Shown here: piece by piece, positions 17,085-26,269 of the stretch
How positions within the stretch are numbered: position 1 is the stretch's first letter
Layout of the letters: the number at the start of each line of letters is the position of its first letter
Source: VXYL01 sp965243175
GTDB lineage: Bacteria; Pseudomonadota; Gammaproteobacteria; Pseudomonadales; Azotimanducaceae
Direction of reading: 5' to 3'
Assembly: GCA_965243175.1 (NCBI GenBank)
Contig: OZ251532.1
Span: 1 to 64,000, forward strand
Length of the DNA stretch: 64,000 nucleotides
Notes under the pieces: model-generated
Seen by the model: the letters and a program-made list of their open reading frames with translations, nothing else
Database searches by the model: none
What the model was told of the DNA's origin: nothing
Position numbers and translations under genes: made by a program

Positions 17085-18716
17085 CTACCGGCGCACGAAA
17101 ATCGCCAGCCGCGCGAACTTCTCGCCGGTCTCCCGCCCGTCTACGCGCCGGAACCAGACCATGCGCCACTCGGCGTGGAAGGCGCGTTGCCAACCTTCCC
17201 AATCTGCCTCGCCCGCTTCGTGCAACGTCCCGAACAGGCGCCCGTCGGCGAGGACCGCGCCGACGGGCGAATCCGAAGCAAGTGCGCCGCGCAGTCGCTC
17301 CACCGCCGCAGTGCGCGAACCGTCGCCGCCCAGGGTGATGCCGACCCACGGCATGTCGAGCTGCCGCAACCACATCGGCGTGAACGTGAACGGCGGATGC
17401 ACCGCCGCTTTCGCGTTCAGAATCTGGAAGCTGCACAGGCCCACGGCGTCGAGCACCGTCTCGTCCGGTCCCAGTCCCGCCAACGCCCGCTCGACCCCGT
17501 CGCAATACTCCTGCGGCAGCGCGCTTTCTGGCGGCGAAGCCCAAGGATCGGTCGGCAGCACCAGCACACAGCCGAGATAGGCGGCGAGGCACGGCTTGAG
17601 CACCGCTGGACGCGCACGCCGCGCAATCCACGCACTCCAACCGCCCCACCCGACGACCTTCGCGACCACGACGGCGCAGAGCAGACCGACCACTGGCGCG
17701 AATTCGATCCAGTATTCCGGGGGCGCCGGCGGCTTCGCGTAGGCCATCAACGCGAACCCGGCCGCCGTCGGCACCGCAAGATAGGCCGAGGCGCACAGCG
17801 CCGAGCCATGCGGCGCGGCGCGAATCGCCCCGGGCAGCCAGCAGATCCCGGCAACCAGCACGAGGATCTGGAGTACGACCCACGGCGATCCGTTCAGCAG
17901 GCGGGCGATCTCGGCACCCGTGAAGAAGTGGTAGCCGCCGCCACGCATGTCCACGACTTCGAGAGGCGCCACGAAGACCGTGCGCACGAAGACGTCGAAG
18001 TGGCCGGCAGTCGCGTAGACGGCGAAGAGCAGCCCGCTAGGCAATGCCGCCACCACAAGCCAGACAACGCGCAGCCCGATCACGGACCGAGCAGCCGGCA
18101 TAGCGTTCCCCGTCGCGGACATCTCCTTGCCGAACGCGCCGAACAACGCAAGAGCGCCGATCCCGGCAGCGCACAAGCTCGCCTGCTGCATCGTCCACGG
18201 CAACGCGCCAGCAAGCAGCGCCGACGCCAAGTACGCGACTCTCCCTCCGCGCCCACCGCGCAAGCCCGAAACCACGCAGGCGAAGGCGGCCACGGACATC
18301 GCCATCGCGAAGTGGTTCGGCATCCCCAAGGCGTGCAGCGGCGTGGCGTTCGCGGCCGCGGCCAGCGCCATCGCGCCGACCGCCGCTGCCGGCTTGCCGA
18401 GGGTGCGCTGGAACAGGCAGAAGAACAGCCACACGGCGCCGACCTGGGCGAACCAGGCGAGCAGCCGCAACGTCGCCACGGAACGCATCGCATCGCCCGG
18501 ATGCGCGGACGCCCAGCCCCACAGATAGGCCAAGGGCATTCGCACATCCCAGTAGACCGCATACGGCAGCGAACCTTCGGCGAGCGCCTGCCCCATCGCC
18601 AGCAGGCTCATTTCGTCCACGCCCACGCCGTGGAAGAACTCGCGCACCAGCCATGTGCCCGCAACCGCCGCCGGAAACGCGGCGAAGGCCGGTCGAACGC
18701 GATGGCGGCCGATCAC
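17085..18716 (-). CDS. Polytopic membrane protein, GT-C/ArnT-like
   Basis: Protein of 543 aa with about ten hydrophobic helices. The first loop after helix 1 carries an acidic motif (VGVDEMSL) followed by ALAEGSLPYAVYWDVRMPLAYLWG, the arrangement seen in GT-C/PMT-type lipid-linked sugar transferases. The C-terminal ~150 residues are extracytoplasmic. The start is GTG 18716. The neighbouring GT2 gene at 18931 and broken membrane gene at 19706 suggest a small envelope glycan cluster. Substrate unknown. Confidence 0.65.
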   Translation of the reverse strand: MIGRHRVRPAFAAFPAAVAGTWLVREFFHGVGVDEMSLLAMGQALAEGSLPYAVYWDVRMPLAYLWGWASAHPGDAMRSVATLRLLAWFAQVGAVWLFFCLFQRTLGKPAAAVGAMALAAAANATPLHALGMPNHFAMAMSVAAFACVVSGLRGGRGGRVAYLASALLAGALPWTMQQASLCAAGIGALALFGAFGKEMSATGNAMPAARSVIGLRVVWLVVAALPSGLLFAVYATAGHFDVFVRTVFVAPLEVVDMRGGGYHFFTGAEIARLLNGSPWVVLQILVLVAGICWLPGAIRAAPHGSALCASAYLAVPTAAGFALMAYAKPPAPPEYWIEFAPVVGLLCAVVVAKVVGWGGWSAWIARRARPAVLKPCLAAYLGCVLVLPTDPWASPPESALPQEYCDGVERALAGLGPDETVLDAVGLCSFQILNAKAAVHPPFTFTPMWLRQLDMPWVGITLGGDGSRTAAVERLRGALASDSPVGAVLADGRLFGTLHEAGEADWEGWQRAFHAEWRMVWFRRVDGRETGEKFARLAIFVRR

Positions 18717-18930
18717 GCGAACGGATCTTGTGCGGAGCGGGCCATGTGCCGGGGGAGATCCTTGCGGTTTCGCGAATGCCTCGTGGGCAGTTTGCCACGG
18801 CGCGATGCCCCGCCGGGCCGCGTCCGCCCGCGCCGAGAACGAACAGTGGGTGCGGGTATAGTGGCGTCGTGCTGGTCTTCAGTGGCGTGGACAAGCGCAT
18901 CTCGTGTACGTCTGACAAGGAGTTCGCCAA

Positions 18931-19659
18931 GTGCTGCGCATCGCCCTTGTGGTGCCGTGCTACAACGAGAGCAGGAGGCTCGCGCCGGACGCCTGGGTGG
19001 ACTTCCTCGCCTCCCCGGAGGGCGCCGGCGTGAACTTCTACTTCGCCAACGACGGCAGCGAGGACGCCACCTCCGCCACCCTTGCGCAGCTGTGCAGCCG
19101 CGGCGAGCGCATGCGCCTGTTCGACTTCCCCACGCGCCGCGGCAAGGCGGAAACCGTGCGCGACGCCATGCTCGCCGTGTTGGCCGACGAAACCACTGGC
19201 GCGTTCGACTACGTCGGCTTCTGGGATGCCGACCTGGCCACGCCGTTGGACGAAATCCCCCGCCTCCGCCGCATGGCCGTGGAGCACACGCCGGACGGCA
19301 TCTTCTGTTCACGCGTGAAGCGCATGGGCGCCACCGTCGAACGCAGCCCGCTGCGCCACGCCCTTGGTCGCGTGTTCGCCACCGCGGTCAGCCTGCTGTT
19401 CCAACTCTCCGCCTACGACACGCAGTGCGGCGCCAAGCTGTTCAAGGCCGACGCGCTGCCGGACGTGCTGCGCGAACCGTTCATCTCGCCGTGGATATTC
19501 GACGTCGAACTCATCCTGCGAATGAAGCAGCGCGGCCGCGCCCGCATCGTCGAAATGCCCGTAGCAACATGGCTGGACGCTGGCGACTCGACGATGAAAC
19601 TGCAGGATTTCGCCCGCGTACCCCTGGAACTGGCAAGAATCGCGCGCCGATACCGGTGA
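18931..19659 (+). CDS. Family 2 glycosyltransferase (polyprenyl-phosphate type)
   Basis: Protein of 242 aa with a GT-A fold: ALVVPCYNESRRL (nucleotide-sugar start motif), FANDGSEDAT, RRGKAETVRDAM and the DXD-like GFWDADLATPLDEI. YDTQCGAKLFKAD and WIFDVELILRM follow the dolichyl-phosphate mannosyltransferase/glucosyltransferase pattern. It probably loads a sugar onto a polyprenyl phosphate for the neighbouring GT-C-type membrane protein. The GTG start has AAGGAG upstream. No C-terminal membrane helices are present. Confidence 0.85.
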   Translation: MLRIALVVPCYNESRRLAPDAWVDFLASPEGAGVNFYFANDGSEDATSATLAQLCSRGERMRLFDFPTRRGKAETVRDAMLAVLADETTGAFDYVGFWDADLATPLDEIPRLRRMAVEHTPDGIFCSRVKRMGATVERSPLRHALGRVFATAVSLLFQLSAYDTQCGAKLFKADALPDVLREPFISPWIFDVELILRMKQRGRARIVEMPVATWLDAGDSTMKLQDFARVPLELARIARRYR

Positions 19660-19705
19660 CGGTATCCATTCCTCGTCGGTTGGCGGCTTTGCTCGCTCTC
19701 GGTTC

Positions 19706-20830
19706 TTGCCCGATGTACGCGAAACCGCGGGTGGTACTCTGCGCACCGCCGCTCTGGACGTGCCCGGACCTATGGAAGCGCATGAATCCGAGGCGCTGGG
19801 TCGGCGCAGGCGTTCGTCGGCGACAACGCTCGTCCTCTTGTTCCTGGCGCTGGCGACGGTGTTCCTCTTCGGCGGCAGCCGCGGCGCACCCGTCTACGGA
19901 ACCCCTGGCGGTTATCACGCGGAACTGACGAGGGACCACATGGCGGTGGCCCTGAACATGTCGCCGGAGCACGGCTTTCTCGGCTTCCTCCAACTGACCC
20001 GTACTGGCGACGACGACCTCGTGTACGGGCGGCTGTACAACCGCTTCCCGCTGCTCGGATACGCGCTGATCAAGCTCGTCGCGCTGCCCTTCGCGGACGA
20101 CTTCTCCGCGCGGGAGGCGGCCGCGAGGACGTTGATGCTGGTCCTCTTCGCCGCCGCGGCGACGCTCGCCTACCTGGCCCTGTGCAGATTGACGGGCAAC
20201 CGCTGGGCCGCGCTGGCCGCCACTCTGCTGGCGTTCTCCTCGTACTTTGCGCTGTTCTACGCAGACATGGTCGCGACCGAGGGCGTGATCGACCTATTCG
20301 GCACGATGCTGGTTCTGCACGGCCTGGGAGCGCACACCTTGACCCCGGACAACCGCTTCATGTTCCTCTACGGTCGCGCCAGCTACGACGCCGCCTTGAG
20401 CCGGTACGAGCGGTACGCAGAGCAGGCCGCTCCAGTGCTGGACTTCCCCACTACGACATCTACCTCGTCGAAGGAGAGCGGGGGAACGAACTGCTCTTTT
20501 CTCGCGACCAATGCCCCGACCATCAGATCAACGACGACCGGCACATCCGAAGCATCCTGATGGGCGGCGGCCGCGTCTTCACGCATGTCTGGCCGGCCGA
20601 CACGAACGATCTTTCCGCAATCCGGCGGCCGTTCGGGTTCGACTCTCTCATCGACTTCCAACAGCATCTCTTGGGCTGGCGGCAGGACGACAAGTGCTAC
20701 GCCGTGTGCGGCCTGCCGGACTACGACATCGCCAAGGTGCGCGCCGGCTCGCTCGACGGCGACGCTACACTAGACGTTGCCTGGGAGGGCAGCTTCCGTC
20801 TTGTCCAAGAAGACATGAGCCTGAAGGCTG
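19706..20830 (+). pseudogene. Broken membrane glycosyltransferase-like gene
   Basis: The first part reads as a membrane protein: helix TTLVLLFLALATVFLFG, a loop with RDHMAVALNMSPEHGF, and two or three further helices to about 20310. It then passes directly into a soluble segment (RFMFLYGRASYDAALSRYERYAEQ). At the C-run 20446-20449 the coding signal jumps one frame and continues as HYDIYLVEGERGNELLF ... WEGSFRLVQEDMSLK to about 20826. One missing C would explain the shift. The small number of helices before the soluble part suggests an earlier internal deletion as well. The start is ATG 19706 or 19772. A sequencing indel could mimic the frameshift but not the short helix count. Confidence 0.6.
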
Positions 20831-21337
20831 CGGGATCGGGATCATCGGAGGATGATCTTGAAACTGGAAACCGAAGGCTCGCGACCCTGGAGCCGGCGGG
20901 CGGCGAAGCCCCGGTTCCGCGGAGGAGTCTCGTTGGTTCCCCCTCGCCTGCGCCCGGAACCAACGCTGGAACGCGAGCGCCCCGCGTTGTTCGGCGAGTA
21001 CCGCGTGCCCGGCGAACTCGGCCCGCTCCGCTGGACAAGGAATGCGCCTCGAACGAACGAGAGACGTTCACGTTCAGCGGCAGGGCGTGACCGCGCAGCG
21101 ATCGTGCAGCGCCATGGATCCGACCTAGTCGGAGCGGGGCGCGGCTGGCGGGTAGGCCACGTCGCCGCCATCTTGCGGTCCGCCGGACTCGCGACATGCC
21201 CTCTCTGAACGGCTGCAACCCGCCGGCCGAGTACACTGCGGCTCGTACCGGCGGGTCTACGTTGAGCCGAACGGCGCTATTCTTGCGAGGCCCCTAGCGC
21301 TCCGCCAGATACAAGACGCAATCGAGGTGCCAAGGCG
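20831..21337. other. Gene-poor spacer
   Basis: About 500 bp after the broken membrane gene. The frames open here (for example 20852-21208, + strand) are Arg-rich and lack any recognisable family or start signal. Nothing else was identified; it may be residue of the decaying gene. Confidence 0.4.
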
Positions 21338-22609
21338 ATGGGTAGGATTCTCGACACTTACATCAAGAACACGCCGGGGAGCGCGGCGGCGCAAGCGCGG
21401 GCGCAGCGGGCCGTGGTTGGCGGCAACTCCAGAGGCGCCGCCTACTGGACGCCGCATCCGTTGACGATCAAGGAAGCGGACGGCACAACCGTCGTCGATG
21501 TGGACGGGCGGGAGTACATCGACGTGGTGAACAACTACACGTCGCTCGCGCATGGGCACGCCTACCCGCCCGTCGTCGAAGCGGCGGCGGAGCGCGTGGC
21601 GGCGGGTACGGCGTGGACCGCGAACAACCCCTGGCAGACGCGGCTGGCGGAGACGCTCTTGGAACGCTTGCCGTCGGCGGGGAGCGTGCGCTTCACCAAC
21701 TCCGGTTCCGAAGCCGGCATTCTGGCGCTCACCATCGCTCGGGCGGTCACCGGCCGCTACAAGGTGCTGATGGCCAGGCACGGCTACCACGGCATCTTGA
21801 TGGAATACGAGGCGGGCAGCTTCCCCGGCCTCATGCCGCATGGCGAGCAGGCGACCTATCTGGGCGTCTACAACGATGCCGCCAGCTTCGAGGAAATCCT
21901 GGCCGAACACGGCGACGAGATCGCGGCGGTGGTGTTGGAACCCGTGATGGGCGCCGGCGGGGTGATCACGGCGACGGCCGAGTTCCTGAACCGCGTGCAA
22001 GCCGCGGCCGAAGCCGCCGGAGCGCTGTTCGTGCTCGACGAGGTGATCACCTTTCGTCTCTCGGAGGGCGGGGCGCAGGCGCTGTTCGGCATCGAACCGG
22101 ACCTCACCATGCTCGGCAAGATCATCGGCGGCGGCTTTCCGGTGGGCGCGGTGGCTGGCAAGCGCCAGCACATGAGCGTGTTCGACCCGGCGGCGATGAA
22201 GGTCTTTCACTCCGGCACCTTCTGCGGCAATCCGGTGACGATGGCGGCCGGCGACGCATCCGTGCGCGAACTCACCGCCGAACGCATCGAACGCATGGAC
22301 GCGCTGGCGGCCCGACTCGACGAACGGCTCGCCACCCACGCCAGCAACCTGCGCCTGCCGCTCGCCACCAAGCGCAACGGTTCCCTGCTCAACCTGTTCT
22401 TCGCCGATGAACCGCAAGCGGCATCGTCGCGTCGGGAGGACGCCGATGCGATGCAGCTGTTCTTTCTCGCCGCCCTCAACCACGGCCTGATGATGGCCCC
22501 GCGCGGGCTGATCTGCCTCTCCACCGTGATGGACGAAGCGCTGATCGACACGGTGGCGCAACGCGCCGCTTTGGCCATGGAGGACGTGGCGGAGGAGATG
22601 GCAGGCTGA
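21338..22609 (+). CDS. Class III PLP aminotransferase (GSAM-like)
   Basis: Protein of 423 aa related to glutamate-1-semialdehyde aminomutases and other fold-type I enzymes. Seen: GGNSRGAAYWTP, NNYTSLAHGHAYP, FTNSGSEAGILALTIARA, HGYHGILMEYEAGSFPG, AAVVLEPVMGAGGVI, LFVLDEVITFRL (PLP Asp) and the PLP lysine in LGKIIGGGFPVGAVAGKR. It is probably not HemL, because conserved HemL segments such as SPVRAF are absent; it is more likely a catabolic or amino-sugar aminomutase. Its stop lies 2 bp before the left direct repeat of the defence island, so it is the left chromosomal neighbour of the insertion. Confidence 0.85.
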   Translation: MGRILDTYIKNTPGSAAAQARAQRAVVGGNSRGAAYWTPHPLTIKEADGTTVVDVDGREYIDVVNNYTSLAHGHAYPPVVEAAAERVAAGTAWTANNPWQTRLAETLLERLPSAGSVRFTNSGSEAGILALTIARAVTGRYKVLMARHGYHGILMEYEAGSFPGLMPHGEQATYLGVYNDAASFEEILAEHGDEIAAVVLEPVMGAGGVITATAEFLNRVQAAAEAAGALFVLDEVITFRLSEGGAQALFGIEPDLTMLGKIIGGGFPVGAVAGKRQHMSVFDPAAMKVFHSGTFCGNPVTMAAGDASVRELTAERIERMDALAARLDERLATHASNLRLPLATKRNGSLLNLFFADEPQAASSRREDADAMQLFFLAALNHGLMMAPRGLICLSTVMDEALIDTVAQRAALAMEDVAEEMAG

Positions 22610-22610
22610 C

Positions 22611-22631
22611 GCCGCGAGTCAACCGCCCTGC
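22611..22631. repeat. Left 21-bp direct repeat (attL-like)
   Basis: Begins GCCGCGAGTC and ends ACCGCCCTGC; identical to 45790-45810 in the same orientation. The flanking bases differ on both sides, so the match ends exactly at 21 bp. Confidence 0.8.
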
Positions 22632-22854
22632 CAATGGTGAGCAAGTCCTCCACCACCGGCCCCTGCAAGGTTTTGGAAAGCCCAAGGCCATGCGCCGTGT
22701 TGGCTGCGCACACGGTTTCGACGAGCGCTCGGTCGGCGGCATCGATCTCCTCAAGGCGACCAACGCCGTGCGCTTTGGAGAACATCAGAACTTCTTCGGG
22801 TGAACTGTCGATCGAGCCCGCTGGACTCCTCGGAGTGCGCTTGCGTTCACGATT
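22632..22854 (-). pseudogene. Truncated ORF at the left island edge, unrecognised
   Basis: On the minus strand a frame opens after a TGA near 22855 and reads about 70 codons with protein-like composition (SPEEVLMFSKAHGVGRLEE, DAADRALVETVCAANTAHG, QGPVVEDLLTIGRAV). It then runs through the left repeat into antisense of the aminotransferase, so its natural 3' end is missing. No family was recognised and no clear ribosome-binding site was seen. It may be the remnant of a gene cut by the insertion boundary, or chance. Confidence 0.3.
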
Positions 22855-22904
22855 GAGTCAAGTTGGCCGAAACAGCAAGGAGCTTGCAGATTCGCATGTA
22901 CCCT

Positions 22905-25900
22905 CTAAACGCGCACCGATGTCGCGCCGTGGTCAGTCTCGCTCTTGAGCCCCGGCGCGGCTTCCACAAGCAACTCGTCCACCTTCCGCCGCACCGACTC
23001 GGGCGCCTTCGCGTCCAGCGCAACGCCAACTCGAAAACGCAACCCGTAGCCGGCGCTGGCTTCAAGCAGCTTGGGGATGGATTCGGCCAGATCCTGCACT
23101 TGAAAACCCTCGACCTCCAAGGTGGCAGTCGGCGGGGGAGGCGGCGGGGAGCTGCTAGCGTCCGGCACCCTGAGCCGCCACTCGCCCGCCCGATCGAACT
23201 CGACCGTTGCGTCGCCGCCGATGGTCTCCAGCCAACGGCTGCGCACCGCCTGGGTGAGACCCTCCCGAACCAGCCCCCAAGGCACCGCAACGTGGCGCTT
23301 CCGCGACAGCGCACGCACCATCGCGGCACCGTTCGTCTCGCCGTCCGTCCACGCATCGGGCAACTCGTCCTGCGTCAGCTCCGAAGGCGCCGGCATCCGT
23401 GGCGGCGGAAGCAGTTCGGCTTCTTCGTCCAATGCCGTGAAGGGAACGTCCTCCTTCCAACAAGACGTCGGCCCGTTGAGCATCCAAGCGGTGCCGGAGG
23501 AGACGGCCTTCGCCAGCGCCGCTTCCAAGATCGCCTCGTCGCAGCCCGGAATCGCCAGTTCTTCATCCCAGCCGTCGTGGGCGATGGTGACGGCGTGTTC
23601 GCCGGAGAAGTAGCGCTTCGCCTGTTCCAAGCCAAGGCGGTCGTTCTGCCACAGTTCCGGCAGCACATCCGGTGCCAGCAGGCCGACCGGCAGCGCCATC
23701 AGCATGGCCTTGTGCGGCAACGCCACCTCCAGCGTTGGATCGCTCTGCGCCTGTTCCTCCACCGGCTCTCGCCACCATGTACGGCCACTGCCGTCCGGGC
23801 GCGCCAGCCGAGCGACGAACAGGCCGCGTTCCACGCCTTGAAGCACGGTGTCCAGTACGACCCGCGCATTCAGCATCTTCGGCAGCCGCGGGTCGCGGGC
23901 GAAGGCGCCGGCGAGATCCTTGACGAAACGGGCATCTTCGTCCTCGCGCCACAAATCGTAGGGGCCGTCCGGGAGCAGCGCCTCTGCATCAACCGCGGCT
24001 TCCTTGATGCGCGAACGTTCGTCGTTCTTGATTTCCACGAACAGCGGCCCGGGCGCCGCAGCCAAGCGAAAGGCGCGGACGTCGTTGCTTTCGTTGACGG
24101 TCACCACCACCGCGTAGCCTTGGCGGATCACCTGCGGCAGCCGGGCGCGGGCTTCCTGAAGTTCGCGGCGAAGCCGTTCGCTGCGCAAGGGGTCCACGTC
24201 CTGACCTTGCAGTTGCGACGCGACATCCTCCCAGCCCAGCAATGCTCTGGCATTCGCGCGCATGACGTCCAGTCCATCCCGCGACGGCACCGCCAGCACG
24301 ACGGAATTGCGATGTACCCGCGGGCGGTTCGGCCCGGTGGTTTCGTTCAAGTACCGTTTCGCGAGCGCACTTGGCCGCCCGGACTCGGATGCGGCGTCCG
24401 CGCCCAGAATCACGAAGCGGAAATCGCCATCGTCGCGAACGTCCGCAGGCGTTGCCGGCAACAGATGAACTTTCGCGCCGGTTGCCGCCGCGCCGCCTTC
24501 CAACGCGCTCTTGGCTTTGCGAACCGCCTCCGCCAACTCCGCATCGACGGCGTTGTCGCTCACCCGCTCGCGACACGCTTCGTCGTGCATCTGCTTCAAG
24601 TTCGGACGATTGCCCAACCGCCACGATTTCGGCAGTTCGTCCTCGGCCACGCCCCTGGCGTCTTCGTCGTCCAGAAACCACGAGACGTCTCGCCAACGCC
24701 GCAGCGCCTTGGACAACTCGATGCCGTCCGCGGCTGTGCCAGCGATGCGCAGCAACTCGGGCGTGTTCGCTTTGCTGCCGATAGGTTGCGAATGTAGGAA
24801 CGTGGCGACGACGGCCTGTTCCGAAGTGCGGCTTGGCGCCAAGGCAGGGAACTCGTCCTGAATGTCCCGCGCCTTCGCCAACTCGCCTTCCAGCAGCCGC
24901 GCCCAATCCGTGGGCCGCCCGTCGCCGCCGGTGTCCACGACGTTGGCCAAATCCTTCACCGCTTCGGAAACGCCCGTTTCCCCAGGCGCGGCGAGCAGCG
25001 CGGCCGGACCGACCAGCGGACTCGCATCCCATTGCTGCGCCGTGCGCAAGGCGGTGGCCAGCGTGCGCAGAATGCCTCGGGTGCGTTGAAACGCCGGCAG
25101 TTGCGTCCACCTGCCGTAGAACACGTCCGTAAGATCGGGATGGAAGGGAAAGCTCTCGAGAAACCGCGTTTCCTGGGCGGAACGATCCTTGGCCATCGTT
25201 TCGTCCAGCTTGGCAAGTTCGCGCACGACGCCGATGACGTGCGGCTTGTAAGCGTCTTCATCGCCCAGGCTCTCCCGCTCGAAGAATCGGCGACGCAACA
25301 CCTCCGCAACATCCTCCCGCGCCACCGGCTGCACGCCTTCTTCGCGCTGCCGCCGAACCACCGCGAACAGTTCGTCGCGCACACGACGGCCAAGGTCGTC
25401 CTGCTTGTTCGGATCGGTGGCGAGCAGCGAAGCCACCATGGCGGCCTGATCCACCTTGCCGACCGCCGTCACCAAATGCTGGAAGAAATCGACGATGCGC
25501 ACCTGCCACTTGGCGTCCAGCCCCACCTTCTCGCGCGCATACATCAGCACTTCGTCCACCAGCACCAAGGTGGACAGCCCGCGCTCCCCCGGCATGGCCA
25601 GCAGCCTCGCCAACAACGGTTCCGCTGGCGGCGTCTCCCGTTCCGCATCCTCGCCATCGGCATGGATAGCGCACAACCCGTCGCTCCCTGCGAGTTGATA
25701 AGCCAGCACGCTCCACGGATGGCGCAGCGTCCGCGTCTCGCCGTTCGGCGCCTGCACATCCTCGATGCCCTTCTCGACATCGATCTTGTCGAAACACAGC
25801 GTGGCCACGAACGCCTGCGGCAAATCGCCGCCCACATGCTCCCGAAACTCCCGCACTGCGGGCATGTCCGGCAGCGCGACGGGATTGCGAAACAGGTGGT

Positions 25901-26183
25901 AGAGCGCGATGAGCGTATGCGTCTTGCCACCACCATAGGTGAGCTCCAACTGCCGCACCGCCTTGTCGCTCTGCCCCGCCAGCCGAACGGCGACATCCTT
26001 CACCAGCTCGCGCAGGGCGTGGGTGGGGTAGGTGAGGGCGAAGAACTGCGCCGGGTCCTCGTAGACGGCGCGTTTGCCGCGAGCGAGGGTGACTTCGTGG
26101 AGATCCGCCGCGAACTCGGCGAGGGTGAGCTCGCCGGACTGGAGCTCGGGCTTGAGGGTGACGAAGTGGTGCCAAGGTTGCAT
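22905..26183 (-). CDS. DUF499-family ATPase (defence-associated)
   Basis: Protein of 1092 aa. The N-terminus HHFVTLKPELQSGELTLAEFAADL and the P-loop QLELTYGGGKTHTLIALYHL (Walker A about residues 83-90) are characteristic of DUF499 ATPases, with Walker B-like LVLVDEVLMY near 212-221. A long helical middle follows and a Pro-rich hinge precedes the C-terminal domain. DUF499 proteins typically accompany DUF1156 methyltransferases in antiphage loci, and one is present upstream in this operon (30709-33975). It is the last gene of the run, 86 bp after the AAA ATPase gene. ATG 26183 is used; the ribosome-binding site is weak. Its biochemical role is unknown; DNA translocation or remodelling is likely from the P-loop. 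Confidence 0.85.
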   Translation of the reverse strand: MQPWHHFVTLKPELQSGELTLAEFAADLHEVTLARGKRAVYEDPAQFFALTYPTHALRELVKDVAVRLAGQSDKAVRQLELTYGGGKTHTLIALYHLFRNPVALPDMPAVREFREHVGGDLPQAFVATLCFDKIDVEKGIEDVQAPNGETRTLRHPWSVLAYQLAGSDGLCAIHADGEDAERETPPAEPLLARLLAMPGERGLSTLVLVDEVLMYAREKVGLDAKWQVRIVDFFQHLVTAVGKVDQAAMVASLLATDPNKQDDLGRRVRDELFAVVRRQREEGVQPVAREDVAEVLRRRFFERESLGDEDAYKPHVIGVVRELAKLDETMAKDRSAQETRFLESFPFHPDLTDVFYGRWTQLPAFQRTRGILRTLATALRTAQQWDASPLVGPAALLAAPGETGVSEAVKDLANVVDTGGDGRPTDWARLLEGELAKARDIQDEFPALAPSRTSEQAVVATFLHSQPIGSKANTPELLRIAGTAADGIELSKALRRWRDVSWFLDDEDARGVAEDELPKSWRLGNRPNLKQMHDEACRERVSDNAVDAELAEAVRKAKSALEGGAAATGAKVHLLPATPADVRDDGDFRFVILGADAASESGRPSALAKRYLNETTGPNRPRVHRNSVVLAVPSRDGLDVMRANARALLGWEDVASQLQGQDVDPLRSERLRRELQEARARLPQVIRQGYAVVVTVNESNDVRAFRLAAAPGPLFVEIKNDERSRIKEAAVDAEALLPDGPYDLWREDEDARFVKDLAGAFARDPRLPKMLNARVVLDTVLQGVERGLFVARLARPDGSGRTWWREPVEEQAQSDPTLEVALPHKAMLMALPVGLLAPDVLPELWQNDRLGLEQAKRYFSGEHAVTIAHDGWDEELAIPGCDEAILEAALAKAVSSGTAWMLNGPTSCWKEDVPFTALDEEAELLPPPRMPAPSELTQDELPDAWTDGETNGAAMVRALSRKRHVAVPWGLVREGLTQAVRSRWLETIGGDATVEFDRAGEWRLRVPDASSSPPPPPPTATLEVEGFQVQDLAESIPKLLEASAGYGLRFRVGVALDAKAPESVRRKVDELLVEAAPGLKSETDHGATSVRV

Positions 26184-26269
26184 TGGAGTACCGGCTGCGG
26201 GCGCTGGAACAAGCCTATCACGTCGCTTCGGTGGTCGTTCGCGCCTGCGCGGCGCATGGGCGCAACGGT

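Noticed and set aside
17007..19928. 973-codon open frame on the plus strand
   Set aside because: Arg-rich shadow covering two well-supported genes in other frames.
20852..21208. 118-codon frame as a gene
   Set aside because: Arg-rich, no ribosome-binding site, no family; lies in decayed DNA.
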